Origin: Streptomyces lomondensis | GTDB lineage: Bacteria > Actinomycetota > Actinomycetes > Streptomycetales > Streptomycetaceae | Length of the DNA stretch: 64,000 nucleotides | Reading direction: 5' to 3' | Assembly: GCF_014651035.1 (NCBI RefSeq) | Contig: NZ_BMWC01000010.1 | Coordinates: forward strand, 1-64,000 | In this document: in pieces, positions 26,942 to 35,906 of the stretch | Position numbering within the stretch: the first letter of the stretch is position 1 | Layout: each line of letters begins with the position of its first letter | Made by a program: the position numbers and the translations under genes | Notes under the pieces: generated by a model | Told to the model about the DNA's origin: nothing | Seen by the model: the letters and a program-made list of their open reading frames with translations, nothing else | The model's database searches: none

Positions 26942-28653
26942 CGCAGGGCCCTGTTGACGGCGGACAGCACCGCCCGCACGGACGCGGCCAGGGCCGAGGC
27001 GTCCCGGCCCGCGCCCCAGCACGTCGCGGAACCGACACGGCACTCGGCGAAGGCGTCCGTGCCCTCGTCGCCGGCCCGCTCGCAGAAGTCGAGGACCTCC
27101 ACGGCCACCCCGGCCCCCGCCAGCGCGTCGACGAACGCGGAGACGGGACCGCTGCCCGAGCCCTCGTAGTCGCCGGTGCGCTCGCCGGTCCGCAGGGTGC
27201 ACACGAAGCGGTGCGCGCCCGTGGCCTCGTCCCGGTGCACGGACCAGGCGTCCAGCGCCGCCTCCCCGTCCTCCACCACGTACGTCGCCCGGAACAGCGC
27301 GTACAGCTCCTTCGCCGTCATCTCCCGCCCGCTGTCGTCCGTGGCCCGCTGCACGACCTGGGAGAAGTCCGGCCGCATGCGCGCCGGCAGGTCGACGCCG
27401 TGCGCGGTGCGCAGCAGGTACGCCGTGCCGCCCTTGCCCGACTGCGAGTTGACCCGGATCACCGCCTCGTAGGAGCGGCCCACGTCGGCCGGGTCGATGG
27501 GCAGGTACGGCACCGACCAGGGCGCCCGCCCCTCGGGCACCCCCAGCTCCCGGGCCCGCTCGGCATGCCGGGCCAGGCCCTTGCTGATGGCGTCCTGGTG
27601 GGTGCCCGAGAAGGCCGTGTGGACCAGGTCCCCGGCATACGGGTGGCGCGGGTGCACGGGCAGCCGGTTGCAGTGCTCGACCGTCTCCCGTACGGCGTCG
27701 AGGTCCCGGAAGTCGAGCATCGGGTCGACGCCCTGGGCGTACAGGTTGAGCGCGAGGGTCACCAGGTCGACGTTGCCGGTGCGCTCCCCGTTGCCGAACA
27801 GGCAGCCCTCCACCCGCTGGGCGCCGGCCAGCACGGCCAGTTCGGCGCAGGCGACGCCCGTGCCGCGGTCGTTGTGCGGGTGCACGGAGAGGATGACGCT
27901 GTCGCGGCGGGCCAGGTTCCGGTGGACGTACTCGATCTGGTCGGCGTAGACGTTCGGCGTCGCGATCTCCACCGTCGCGGGCAGGTTGTGGGTGACCGGC
28001 CGGTCCGGGCTCGCGTCCCACAGCCCGGTCAGCCCGTCGCACAGTTCGAGCACGAAGTCCGGCTCGGTCAGGTTGAAGGTCTCCGGGGAGAACTGGAAAC
28101 GGACGTACGATCCCCGGTCCGCCCGGCGGGCCATGTGCTCGGCGGCCTCCCGCACGGTCCGCCACACCGCCGCCCGGTCACGCCCCAGGACGACGTCCCG
28201 CCACACCGGCGAGGTCGCGATGTACAGGTGGACGACGGCCCTCGGCAGGCCCTCGATCGCGTCGAAGGTGCGGTCGATCAGATCCCGGCGGGCCGGGGTG
28301 AACACGACGGGCGTGACGTCGTCCGGTACGGCGCCGCTGGTCACCAGGTGCCGGACGAAGTCGAAGTCGGTGCGGCTCGCCGACGGGTAGCCGACCTCGA
28401 TCTCCTTGAAGCCCATGCCGGTCAGCAGGTCGAAGAAGCGGCGCTTGCGGGGTGTGTCCATCGGCTCGGCGAGGGCCTGGTTGCCGTCGCGCAGGTCGAC
28501 GGGGACCCAGAGGGGAGCGCGCTCGATCCGGGCGGCGGGCCAGGCGCGGTCGGCGGCGGGGACACGCACGCGGTCCTGGAAGGGGCGGTAGCGGTGGTAC
28601 GGCATGGGGCCCGGGCGCTGGGGGTTCCAGGCCGGGGCGGGGGTGGTGGTCAT
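26938..28653 (-). CDS. leuA: 2-isopropylmalate synthase LeuA
   Basis: A 571-residue enzyme that condenses acetyl-CoA with 2-oxoisovalerate, the first committed step of leucine synthesis. The HMGL-like TIM barrel begins with WVPVDLRDGNQALAEPM, carrying the metal-binding Asp. The SVHPHNDRGTGVA and GCLFGNGERTGNVDLVT motifs follow, and the C-terminal LeuA dimer/allosteric domain (about 440-565) is complete, so feedback inhibition by leucine is expected. I chose the ATG at 28653, although an in-frame extension reaches 28698. A leucine-codon leader peptide and attenuator-like stems lie upstream. A defective ABC ATPase gene is coupled downstream. Streptomyces often have more than one leuA. Confidence 0.94.
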   Translation of the reverse strand: MTTTPAPAWNPQRPGPMPYHRYRPFQDRVRVPAADRAWPAARIERAPLWVPVDLRDGNQALAEPMDTPRKRRFFDLLTGMGFKEIEVGYPSASRTDFDFVRHLVTSGAVPDDVTPVVFTPARRDLIDRTFDAIEGLPRAVVHLYIATSPVWRDVVLGRDRAAVWRTVREAAEHMARRADRGSYVRFQFSPETFNLTEPDFVLELCDGLTGLWDASPDRPVTHNLPATVEIATPNVYADQIEYVHRNLARRDSVILSVHPHNDRGTGVACAELAVLAGAQRVEGCLFGNGERTGNVDLVTLALNLYAQGVDPMLDFRDLDAVRETVEHCNRLPVHPRHPYAGDLVHTAFSGTHQDAISKGLARHAERARELGVPEGRAPWSVPYLPIDPADVGRSYEAVIRVNSQSGKGGTAYLLRTAHGVDLPARMRPDFSQVVQRATDDSGREMTAKELYALFRATYVVEDGEAALDAWSVHRDEATGAHRFVCTLRTGERTGDYEGSGSGPVSAFVDALAGAGVAVEVLDFCERAGDEGTDAFAECRVGSATCWGAGRDASALAASVRAVLSAVNRALR

Positions 28654-28686
28654 CGTCGGCTGTGGCCTTCGGCTCGGTCGGACGGT

Positions 28687-28742
28687 GACCGGCAGCACGG
28701 CGACCCGCGGCGGGGTGCCGGTCGCGTCAGGCCCCGCCGCGG
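28687..28742 (-). promoter_or_regulatory. Attenuator-like alternative stems upstream of leuA
   Basis: Two inverted repeats overlap between the leader peptide and leuA. One pairs 28705-28715 with 28732-28742 (11 bp, CCGCGGCGGGG), the latter lying inside the end of the leader reading frame. The other pairs 28687-28694 with 28716-28723 (8 bp, GACCGGCA) and encloses the first pair's downstream arm. Ribosome position on the leader would decide whether the 11-bp stem forms, as in classical leucine attenuation. Confidence 0.6.
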
Positions 28743-28774
28743 CAGCCGAGGAGAAGGAGACCGCGAAGCGTCAC
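28727..28774 (-). CDS. leuA leader peptide with four consecutive leucine codons
   Basis: A 15-residue frame reads MTLRGLLLLGCRGGA and ends in TGA, 73 bases upstream of leuA. Five of its codons are leucine, four in a row (CTC CTT CTC CTC). The GTG start lies exactly 7 bases after the proposed -10 box, so the transcript is probably leaderless and begins at the start codon. The frame's end overlaps one arm of an 11-bp stem. Together these are the hallmarks of ribosome-mediated attenuation by leucyl-tRNA supply. The peptide itself needs no function. Confidence 0.75.
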   Translation of the reverse strand: MTLRGLLLLGCRGGA

Positions 28775-28781
28775 GCGCAGT

Positions 28782-28811
28782 ACGCTAACCACTGGTCAGG
28801 TCCTCAGACAA
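28782..28811 (-). promoter_or_regulatory. Putative leuA promoter
   Basis: On the minus strand TTGTCT (28811-28806) and TAGCGT (28787-28782) are separated by 18 bases, a good Streptomyces vegetative-type promoter. Its predicted start site coincides with the GTG of the leucine leader peptide. Confidence 0.55.
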
Positions 28812-28842
28812 GTGGAATTCCCGTTCCCCTCAGACAAGTTGG
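28789..28842. promoter_or_regulatory. Putative operator sites between leuA and the GntR gene
   Basis: An imperfect palindrome, CCACTGGTCAG (28789-28799) and CAGACAAGTGG (28805-28815), covers the spacer and -35 of the leuA promoter. Its right arm belongs to a direct repeat, CCTCAGACAAGTGG (28802-28815) and CCTCAGACAAGTTGG (28828-28842), just before the GntR start codon. This layout suits GntR autoregulation and control of leuA, which is an inference. Confidence 0.5.
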
Positions 28843-28849
28843 TGAACCC

Positions 28850-29542
28850 ATGCCGCTCGGTGCCGTCCGCCCCAGCCCCCTGGTCGAGCAGGCCGCCGCC
28901 CGGCTGCGCGAGCAGATCACGGGCGGCCACTGGCCGGTCGGCACCAAGCTGCCCGGCGAGACGACCCTCGCGAAGGAACTGGGGGTGGGCCGCTCCACCG
29001 TCCGCGAGGCACTGCGCGCGCTCGCCGGCGCCGGGCTGGTGCGGCCCCGCCAGGGCGCCGGCGTCTTCGTCATCGCCACCGAGCCGGTCGAGGACTGGCC
29101 CACCCGGCTGCGCCGGGCCGCCGTGACCGACGTCTACGAGGTCCGTATGGCGGTCGAGGTCCACGCGGCCCGGCTGGCCGCGCGCCGCCGCACGCCGGAG
29201 GACGTCACGGCCCTGTGGGCGGCACTGCGGGCCCGCCGGGCCGCCACCCCGCTCGACGACCCCGCCTTCGTCGACGCGGACATCGCCTTCCACGCCGCCG
29301 TCGTCGCCGCCGCCCACAACCCCGTGCTCGCCGACCTGTTCGCCGAGTTCACACCCGTCCTGCGGGAGGGCCTGATCGAGCTGCTCTCCCTGACCGGCCT
29401 GCGCAACGACGACCCGAGCACCGGCGACGAGGCCCACGAGGCGCTCGTCCGGGCCGTGGAGGACGGGGACGCGGAGGCGGCGGCGGAGGTGCTGCGGCAG
29501 GAATTGGAGGACCCCTTCGCACCCGCCCGGAACCCGGAATAG
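28850..29542 (+). CDS. GntR-family regulator (FadR/FCD subfamily)
   Basis: A 230-residue transcription regulator. The N-terminal winged helix (about 10-75) has the typical GTKLPGETTLAKELGVGRSTVREALRAL segment order, and an FCD ligand-binding domain follows (about 95-220) with the conserved R/D/H positions (EVRMAVEVHAARLAA, DIAFHAAVVAAAHN). FCD regulators sense small carboxylic acids or metal-bound metabolites. The ATG at 28850 fits the domain start; the frame is open further upstream. It is divergent from leuA, with direct and inverted repeats between the two, so leuA or itself is the likely target. Confidence 0.88.
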   Translation: MPLGAVRPSPLVEQAAARLREQITGGHWPVGTKLPGETTLAKELGVGRSTVREALRALAGAGLVRPRQGAGVFVIATEPVEDWPTRLRRAAVTDVYEVRMAVEVHAARLAARRRTPEDVTALWAALRARRAATPLDDPAFVDADIAFHAAVVAAAHNPVLADLFAEFTPVLREGLIELLSLTGLRNDDPSTGDEAHEALVRAVEDGDAEAAAEVLRQELEDPFAPARNPE

Positions 29543-29621
29543 CCCGCCTGCCCCGGGGGTTGACCCTGATCACCAAGGCTCCGCGAGGCGCTGTCCACAT
29601 CCCGAAAGGCGAGGCGAGGAC

Positions 29622-30284
29622 ATGAAGATCGGCATCATCGGAGCGGGCAACATCGGCGGCAACCTGACCCGGCGGCTCACCGCCCTCGGCCATGACGTGT
29701 CCGTCGCCAACTCCCGCGGCCCGCACACCCTCACCGCCCTGGCGGAGGAGACCGGATCGACGCCCGTGACGGTCGAGGAGGCGGCGCGGGGCGCGGAAGT
29801 GGTCGTGGTGACCATCCCCTTGAAGGCGGTCCCGGACCTGCCGTCCGGTCTCTTCGACGGAGCGGCCGACGGCGTCGTGGTCATCGACACCGGCAACTAC
29901 TACCCCCGGCAGCGGGACGGCAGGATCGCCGGGATCGAGGACGAGGGCCTCACCGAGAGCCGCTGGACGGAACGGCAGATCGGCCACCCCGTGATCAAGG
30001 CCTTCAACGGCACCTATGCCCAGGACATCCTGGACCGCCCGCTCCCGGCCGGCGACCCCGGCCGCATGGCCCTCCCTGTGGCCGGCGACGACGAGGCGGC
30101 CAAGCGCAAGGTACGGGAACTGATCGACGAACTCGGCTTCGACACCGTCGACGCGGGCGGCATCGACGACTCCTGGCGCCAGCAGCCCGACACCCCGGTC
30201 TACGGCCTGCGCGCCGGCACCGAGACGGTCACGAAGGCCCTGGCGGAGGCGTCTCCGGAACGCCCGGCGGACTTCCGCGGCTAG
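29622..30284 (+). CDS. NADPH:F420-oxidoreductase-family dinucleotide-binding protein
   Basis: A 220-residue protein of the F420_oxidored family. Rossmann motif GIIGAGNIGGNL at the N-terminus is followed by VANSRGPHTL, whose Ser-Arg at the end of beta-2 suggests NADP preference. The C-terminal helical region (HPVIKAFNGTYAQDI and following) matches members that act on NAD(P)-linked substrates. True F420-dependent NADP reductases are close relatives, but the F420 site cannot be confirmed by eye. The ATG at 29622 has GAGG upstream. It could be co-transcribed with the GntR gene (79-base gap). Confidence 0.8.
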   Translation: MKIGIIGAGNIGGNLTRRLTALGHDVSVANSRGPHTLTALAEETGSTPVTVEEAARGAEVVVVTIPLKAVPDLPSGLFDGAADGVVVIDTGNYYPRQRDGRIAGIEDEGLTESRWTERQIGHPVIKAFNGTYAQDILDRPLPAGDPGRMALPVAGDDEAAKRKVRELIDELGFDTVDAGGIDDSWRQQPDTPVYGLRAGTETVTKALAEASPERPADFRG

Positions 30285-30295
30285 GCCACGCGGAA
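30273..30295. terminator. Small bidirectional stem-loop between convergent genes
   Basis: TTCCGCG (30273-30279) and CGCGGAA (30289-30295) form a 7-bp stem that includes the stop codon of the oxidoreductase gene, tail to tail with the GH25 gene ending at 30298. Confidence 0.45.
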
Positions 30296-30297
30296 AA

Positions 30298-30855
30298 TCA
30301 GGCGTCCTCGGCCCACTTCCGCAGCGCCGCCTTGCTCTCGAAGTCGGCGACGTTCTTGTCCAGCGGGTCGTCGGTGTACTGGTGGAAGCGCCACTTCGCC
30401 TTGATACGGGGCTTGCCCGCGCTGACGTAGTCGGCTATCCACAGCCCGTCGCCCGCGTAGGAGGTCGTGTCGATGTTGAGCCAGAAGTTGCGGTTGCAGT
30501 AGAGCACCACCTGGTTGTTCGGCCGGAGATCCTTCAGCTTCCGTATGAACAGGTCCTTCTCCGCGTTGCTCGCGTGCGTGCCGTTGCTGGTCGTCTCCCA
30601 GTCGACGGCGAGGATGTCGCCCGCCCGGTCCGGGGCCTTGCCGACGAAGTACTCGGCCTGGGCGGTGAGGTTGCCGGGCCACAGGAAGTGGTAGAAGCCG
30701 ACGACCAGCCCGGCGTCCCGCGCCCGCTTCGTCTGGGCGGCGAGCTTGGGGTTGACGTAGGAACGGCCCTCGGTTGCCTTGACGAAGACGAAGGAGAGGC
30801 CCTCGGTGCTGTAGGAGGAGGACTGGTACGCGCTCACGTCTATGCCGCGCAGCAT
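30298..30855 (-). CDS. GH25 lysozyme-like protein without signal peptide
   Basis: A 185-residue single-domain protein of the GH25 muramidase family. The family start GIDVSAYQ (catalytic-site Asp6), VKATEGRSYVNP and the DWE-type motif AVDWETT are present, and it ends with the last barrel strand (FHQYTDD). GH25 enzymes cleave the MurNAc-GlcNAc bond of peptidoglycan. The ATG at 30855 (GGAG upstream) gives a protein that starts at strand 1 with no secretion signal; upstream in-frame sequence does not look like one either. It may act inside the cell, be released by lysis, or leave by another route. Confidence 0.85.
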   Translation of the reverse strand: MLRGIDVSAYQSSSYSTEGLSFVFVKATEGRSYVNPKLAAQTKRARDAGLVVGFYHFLWPGNLTAQAEYFVGKAPDRAGDILAVDWETTSNGTHASNAEKDLFIRKLKDLRPNNQVVLYCNRNFWLNIDTTSYAGDGLWIADYVSAGKPRIKAKWRFHQYTDDPLDKNVADFESKAALRKWAEDA

Positions 30856-30938
30856 AGGGGCTCCCTGAAGTGCCGGTGGAGAGGGGGAGTTGGTGCCTAC
30901 CACCATGACACGGGCTGCTGTGACCTGACGTGGAAATT

Positions 30939-32189
30939 TCAACTTCGGCGGGGTGCGGGGCGGGTGTCGGCGGCCGTCGCGGCGATCCGGTCCGCCAGGT
31001 CCGCGACGGCCGACAGCAGCTCGGCCGGTGGGCGGGCCAGGTCCAGGGCGTGGGCAGTGACGGTGATGCCCGCGCGGCGGATGACGTGGTCCGTGGGTCC
31101 GTCCCGGTCGGTGGCGGCGTAGACCAGATGGCCGTGCGGCAGGCCGAGCGCGGTGCAGTAGCCGAGCAGTTGGCCGAGGTGGTCGGTGGACGGTGCGGGT
31201 GTGCCGAGGAAGACGTACTTCGCGTCCACGACGGAGACCGGACGGCCCGCCCGGTACAGCACGAGGTCCGGTCGCAGCCGCACCCGGCGGGCCTCGTCCA
31301 GGCGGTGGTGTCCCTCCTGGGCGGCGCACCGGATCCCCTGGCGGGCGAGGACCTCGCCGAGCGCCACCGTGAGGAACCTTTCGAACACGTCCGGCATGTC
31401 GAGCAGGAAGCCGTCCGCCGCGGTGGGGGTCCGGCCGTCCGGCTGGACGGAACGGGCGGAGAGCACCAGCTCCGCGAGCCGCAGGACGCGTGCGTAGCGG
31501 GAGTTGAGGCGGTTCGGCGTCCAGCGGGGCAGGGGCGCGCCGGGAGGGAGGGGCTGGACTCCCGTGAGGTGGTCGGAGAGGTGACGCAGGGTCCGGCGGG
31601 TGGGCCCGGGGACGCCCGGGAGCCGGGCGGCCAGGTGCAGGGCCGTGAGCAGGATGCGGTTCTCGACGATGTCCGGGGTGTGGTCGTCGTAGCGCACGGC
31701 GACGGGCAGCGGGAGGCCGACGCGGCGCAGCTGGTCCGCCGTGCGGATCCGGCCGCGGATCAGGGGCAGCTCCTCCTCGACCGTGCGGTAGCCGTGCAGC
31801 ACTCCGGCGTCGAGGGTGCGGCGCGCGGTGCGGGCGAGGAGATCGGCGACGGCGGGCAGGAGTTCGTCCGACTCGGCGGCGGTGACCGGCTCGGGCCGCC
31901 AGGGGTCGCCGGGGGAGTAGGAGAGCAGGAACAGCAGGTCGCGGACGGGGAGTTTGGGACGCAGGTGGAGCTGGACGGCTCCGCCGGACGGTGTGCGCAG
32001 CCGGACCAGGCCCACCTTCTGGTTCCCCCGCAGACGCCAGCGTCCGCCCGCCGCCGGGGTCAGCCGGACCAGGCCCGGCACGCCGAGCAGCCCGGCGATC
32101 TGGTCACCGGTCAGCTCGCGCACGGTGCCGGGGCCGGTCTCCGGGACGGTGAGGTCGAGGCCGGCGGCGACCGGGCCGGGGGTGGTCAC
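30939..32189 (-). CDS. mcrC: McrC-like 5-methylcytosine restriction subunit
   Basis: A 416-residue protein, full length for McrC. The N-terminal beta-rich domain (GNQKVGLVRLRTPSGG, LLFLLSYSP) is followed by a PD-(D/E)xK nuclease domain with RPDLVLY and VVDAKYVFL supplying the acidic pair and catalytic Lys. In type IV systems McrC cleaves DNA bearing modified cytosine after assembling with the GTPase/ATPase McrB. The GTG at 32189 overlaps the mcrB stop by four bases (GTGA), so the two are translationally coupled. It should help restrict methylated foreign DNA such as phage or plasmids. Confidence 0.88.
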   Translation of the reverse strand: MTTPGPVAAGLDLTVPETGPGTVRELTGDQIAGLLGVPGLVRLTPAAGGRWRLRGNQKVGLVRLRTPSGGAVQLHLRPKLPVRDLLFLLSYSPGDPWRPEPVTAAESDELLPAVADLLARTARRTLDAGVLHGYRTVEEELPLIRGRIRTADQLRRVGLPLPVAVRYDDHTPDIVENRILLTALHLAARLPGVPGPTRRTLRHLSDHLTGVQPLPPGAPLPRWTPNRLNSRYARVLRLAELVLSARSVQPDGRTPTAADGFLLDMPDVFERFLTVALGEVLARQGIRCAAQEGHHRLDEARRVRLRPDLVLYRAGRPVSVVDAKYVFLGTPAPSTDHLGQLLGYCTALGLPHGHLVYAATDRDGPTDHVIRRAGITVTAHALDLARPPAELLSAVADLADRIAATAADTRPAPRRS

Positions 32190-34378
32190 GCCTCCTCCGG
32201 GTCCGGCCCGAGCGCCGCACGCAGGGCGGGCAGGCCGTACTCCTCCTCCACGTCGACACCGGTGCCGTAGAGCTGGTCCTCCAGCAGGGGCAGGATCTGG
32301 GTGCGCCAGACGAGGCCGAGCCCCTCCGGCCGGGCCGCGGCGGGCTTCATCAGGTACGACGGCCCGATCGCGCGGTCGGCGTCGCCGAGCCGGGCGTTGA
32401 GCTCGTCCAGCAGCCGGGCGGCGGTGTCCGGCAGGCCGCGCTCGCGCAGCCAGCGGTCCAGCAGCCCCTTGACCGGCGGTTTCTCGGGGGAGAGGCGGCG
32501 GAAGGCGAACCGGCGGCGCATCGCGGCGTCGACGAGGGCGATCGAGCGGTCGGCGGTGTTCATCGTGCCGATGAGGAACAGGTTGCCCGGCAGGGTGAAC
32601 GGGGCGTGCGGGCTGTACTGGGTGGTGACGGGCTCCTCGCGGTACTCCAGCAGGAAGTACAGCTCGCCGAAGACCTTCGCCAGATTGGCCCGGTTGATCT
32701 CGTCGACGATCAGGACGTACGGGTTCGCCGGGTCCTTCGCGGCGCGCTCGGCGAGCAGCCGGAACGGCCCGGGCACGACGTCGAACACCACCGAGCCGTC
32801 CTCGCCCCGGACGGGACGGAACCCCTCGAAGAAGTCCTCGTACGTGTACGAGGGGTGGAACTGCACGAGTTCCACCCGGTCGGGGCCGGCGAGATGCCTC
32901 GCCAGGGCACGGGCCAGGTAGGTCTTGCCGGTGCCGGGCGGGCCGTGGAAGACGAGCTGCCCCTGTTCCTGGAGCTGTTCGGCCGTCTCCCGGAGCCACT
33001 CCAGCGGCATCAGCAGGCGGGCCGCCAGCTCCTCCGTGACGGGCGGCAGCTCCAGCGGCTTGGTGACGTCGACGTCGACGAGCTCCTCGGCGACGGCGTC
33101 CTCCAGGCCCGCACGCTCGGCGAGTTCGGCCGCGACGGTGCTGATGTCGTACAGCGTGGGCGGCAGGGGCAGCCGGGCCTGCACCCGCTCGGGCAGCTCC
33201 GCGCGGACGAGCGGCCGCTCGGCGGTGGCCCAGTTCACCGGCCGGCGCCGGGCGTTGTCCGGGCCGTCCGACGCGTCGTACGCCGCCGGGCCCTGGACCG
33301 TGCCGACGTGGACCTCGTCCGGCGTGACGGTGACGACCAGGTCGCCCGGCTGCATGAGGGTGAGGAAGGCGTGCAGCTGGTAGGCGGCCTGCCCGCGCAG
33401 CTGGGCGCTGGCGTCCGGCATGGCCTCGGCGACGGCCCGCTGGACGTCCTGCTTGGCGGAGCCGGCGGGGATCTCCGGCATCTCGCGCCAGGACAGCGAG
33501 CAGTAGCCGCGCCGGAGCCAGTCCGGGATGAAGTCCCGGCCGTCCACGTTGTATCCGCGGACGAGCCAGCCGCGCTGCTCGTGCTCCACGGCGCCCTTGC
33601 GCCACCTGCGCACCCACGGCTCGTCGTAGAAGTCGACCGGTTCCCCGGTCTGCGCCCGGAGCGTCCGGCACAGCTCCAGCAGATCGCGGTCGGCGTCGCC
33701 GCTGGGCTCGGGGAGTTCGTCCGCGAACGCCTTGACGATCTCCTGCTTGTGACCGGCGCTGGCGATCGGCTGGTACGTCTCCGGAAAGAGCAGGAACAGC
33801 AGGACGTGGATCTGCGCGCGCCCCTTCTTGTGCCCGACCGACTGCTGGACGGCCAGACACTCCTCCCTGAACCGCCAGGGGTCGTCCAGCAGCGCCTTCC
33901 GCTCGGCGTCGCGCAGGGCGGCGAGCCGCTCCACCAGCAGCACCAGGATCTGGAACTGCGCCCACCGGTAGTTCAGGAAGCCCTGGCCGCCGTGCAGGAA
34001 GCCCTTGAGGCCGGGCTCCAGCTCCGCCGGGACCGCCACCGGGCGGTCGGCCCAGGACAGCACCTCGCCCAGGATCTGGCGCTTCTTGGCCAGCCCGATC
34101 TGCTCGGGCACCAAGGGCGCCATGTTCACGAACAGCAGTTCGGCCGCGAGCACGACCGTCGCGTCGGGCGCCCCGTCGAGCTGGCGCCGCAGCTTGACCA
34201 GGAAGGTGTCCGAGGACTCGTCGGGCTGGTCCACGAACCGCACGCGCAGATCGGCGGCCGTGGCCTCACCCCAGGCCGGCACCTCCCGCGCGAACGCGGA
34301 CTCCCCGCTCAGCAGCCCGTCACGGAAGACCCTCCGCACCGCCGCCACGACATCGCCACTCTCCGGCCGCCTCGCCAC
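32186..34378 (-). CDS. mcrB: McrB-like AAA+ motor of a type IV restriction system
   Basis: A 730-residue protein with a long N-terminal recognition region and a C-terminal McrB-type AAA+ domain. Walker A GPPGTGKTYLA is near residue 475, Walker B VLIVDEINRAN near 556, and the McrB hallmark GTMNTADRSIALVDAAMRRRF near 602. About residues 285-370 (RGYNVDGRDFIPDWLRRGYCSLSW through PGDLVVTVTPDEVHVGTV) resemble an EVE/PUA-type modified-base reader. That would replace the DUF3578 reader of E. coli McrB; this part is inference. The GTG at 34378 opens the gene. It forms a two-gene operon with mcrC. Confidence 0.88.
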   Translation of the reverse strand: MARRPESGDVVAAVRRVFRDGLLSGESAFAREVPAWGEATAADLRVRFVDQPDESSDTFLVKLRRQLDGAPDATVVLAAELLFVNMAPLVPEQIGLAKKRQILGEVLSWADRPVAVPAELEPGLKGFLHGGQGFLNYRWAQFQILVLLVERLAALRDAERKALLDDPWRFREECLAVQQSVGHKKGRAQIHVLLFLLFPETYQPIASAGHKQEIVKAFADELPEPSGDADRDLLELCRTLRAQTGEPVDFYDEPWVRRWRKGAVEHEQRGWLVRGYNVDGRDFIPDWLRRGYCSLSWREMPEIPAGSAKQDVQRAVAEAMPDASAQLRGQAAYQLHAFLTLMQPGDLVVTVTPDEVHVGTVQGPAAYDASDGPDNARRRPVNWATAERPLVRAELPERVQARLPLPPTLYDISTVAAELAERAGLEDAVAEELVDVDVTKPLELPPVTEELAARLLMPLEWLRETAEQLQEQGQLVFHGPPGTGKTYLARALARHLAGPDRVELVQFHPSYTYEDFFEGFRPVRGEDGSVVFDVVPGPFRLLAERAAKDPANPYVLIVDEINRANLAKVFGELYFLLEYREEPVTTQYSPHAPFTLPGNLFLIGTMNTADRSIALVDAAMRRRFAFRRLSPEKPPVKGLLDRWLRERGLPDTAARLLDELNARLGDADRAIGPSYLMKPAAARPEGLGLVWRTQILPLLEDQLYGTGVDVEEEYGLPALRAALGPDPEEA

Positions 34379-34457
34379 TGCGCCCCACCCCCTGGTGCTC
34401 GAAGGGCCCAGCTTAGGAGGGGGATGTGACAGCCGTCAGGCGGTCGGCCGGGAAGGG

Positions 34458-35825
<1,368 letters not shown>

Positions 35826-35906
35826 GGGGGACTCCTGACTACGGGGTGGTGCAAGGGGCAGGGCGCCGCGCCCGCGCGGAGCGGGGCGCCCTGAAAGGTT
35901 TCTTCG

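Noticed and set aside
26336..27169. Plus-strand frame opposite the decayed ABC ATPase
   Set aside because: No recognisable domain; composition typical of antisense frames.
30954..33965. Minus-strand frame continuing mcrC upstream for a 1008-residue fusion
   Set aside because: The upstream part overlaps mcrB in another frame and is low-complexity; the GTG at 32189 with GTGA overlap is the natural start of mcrC.
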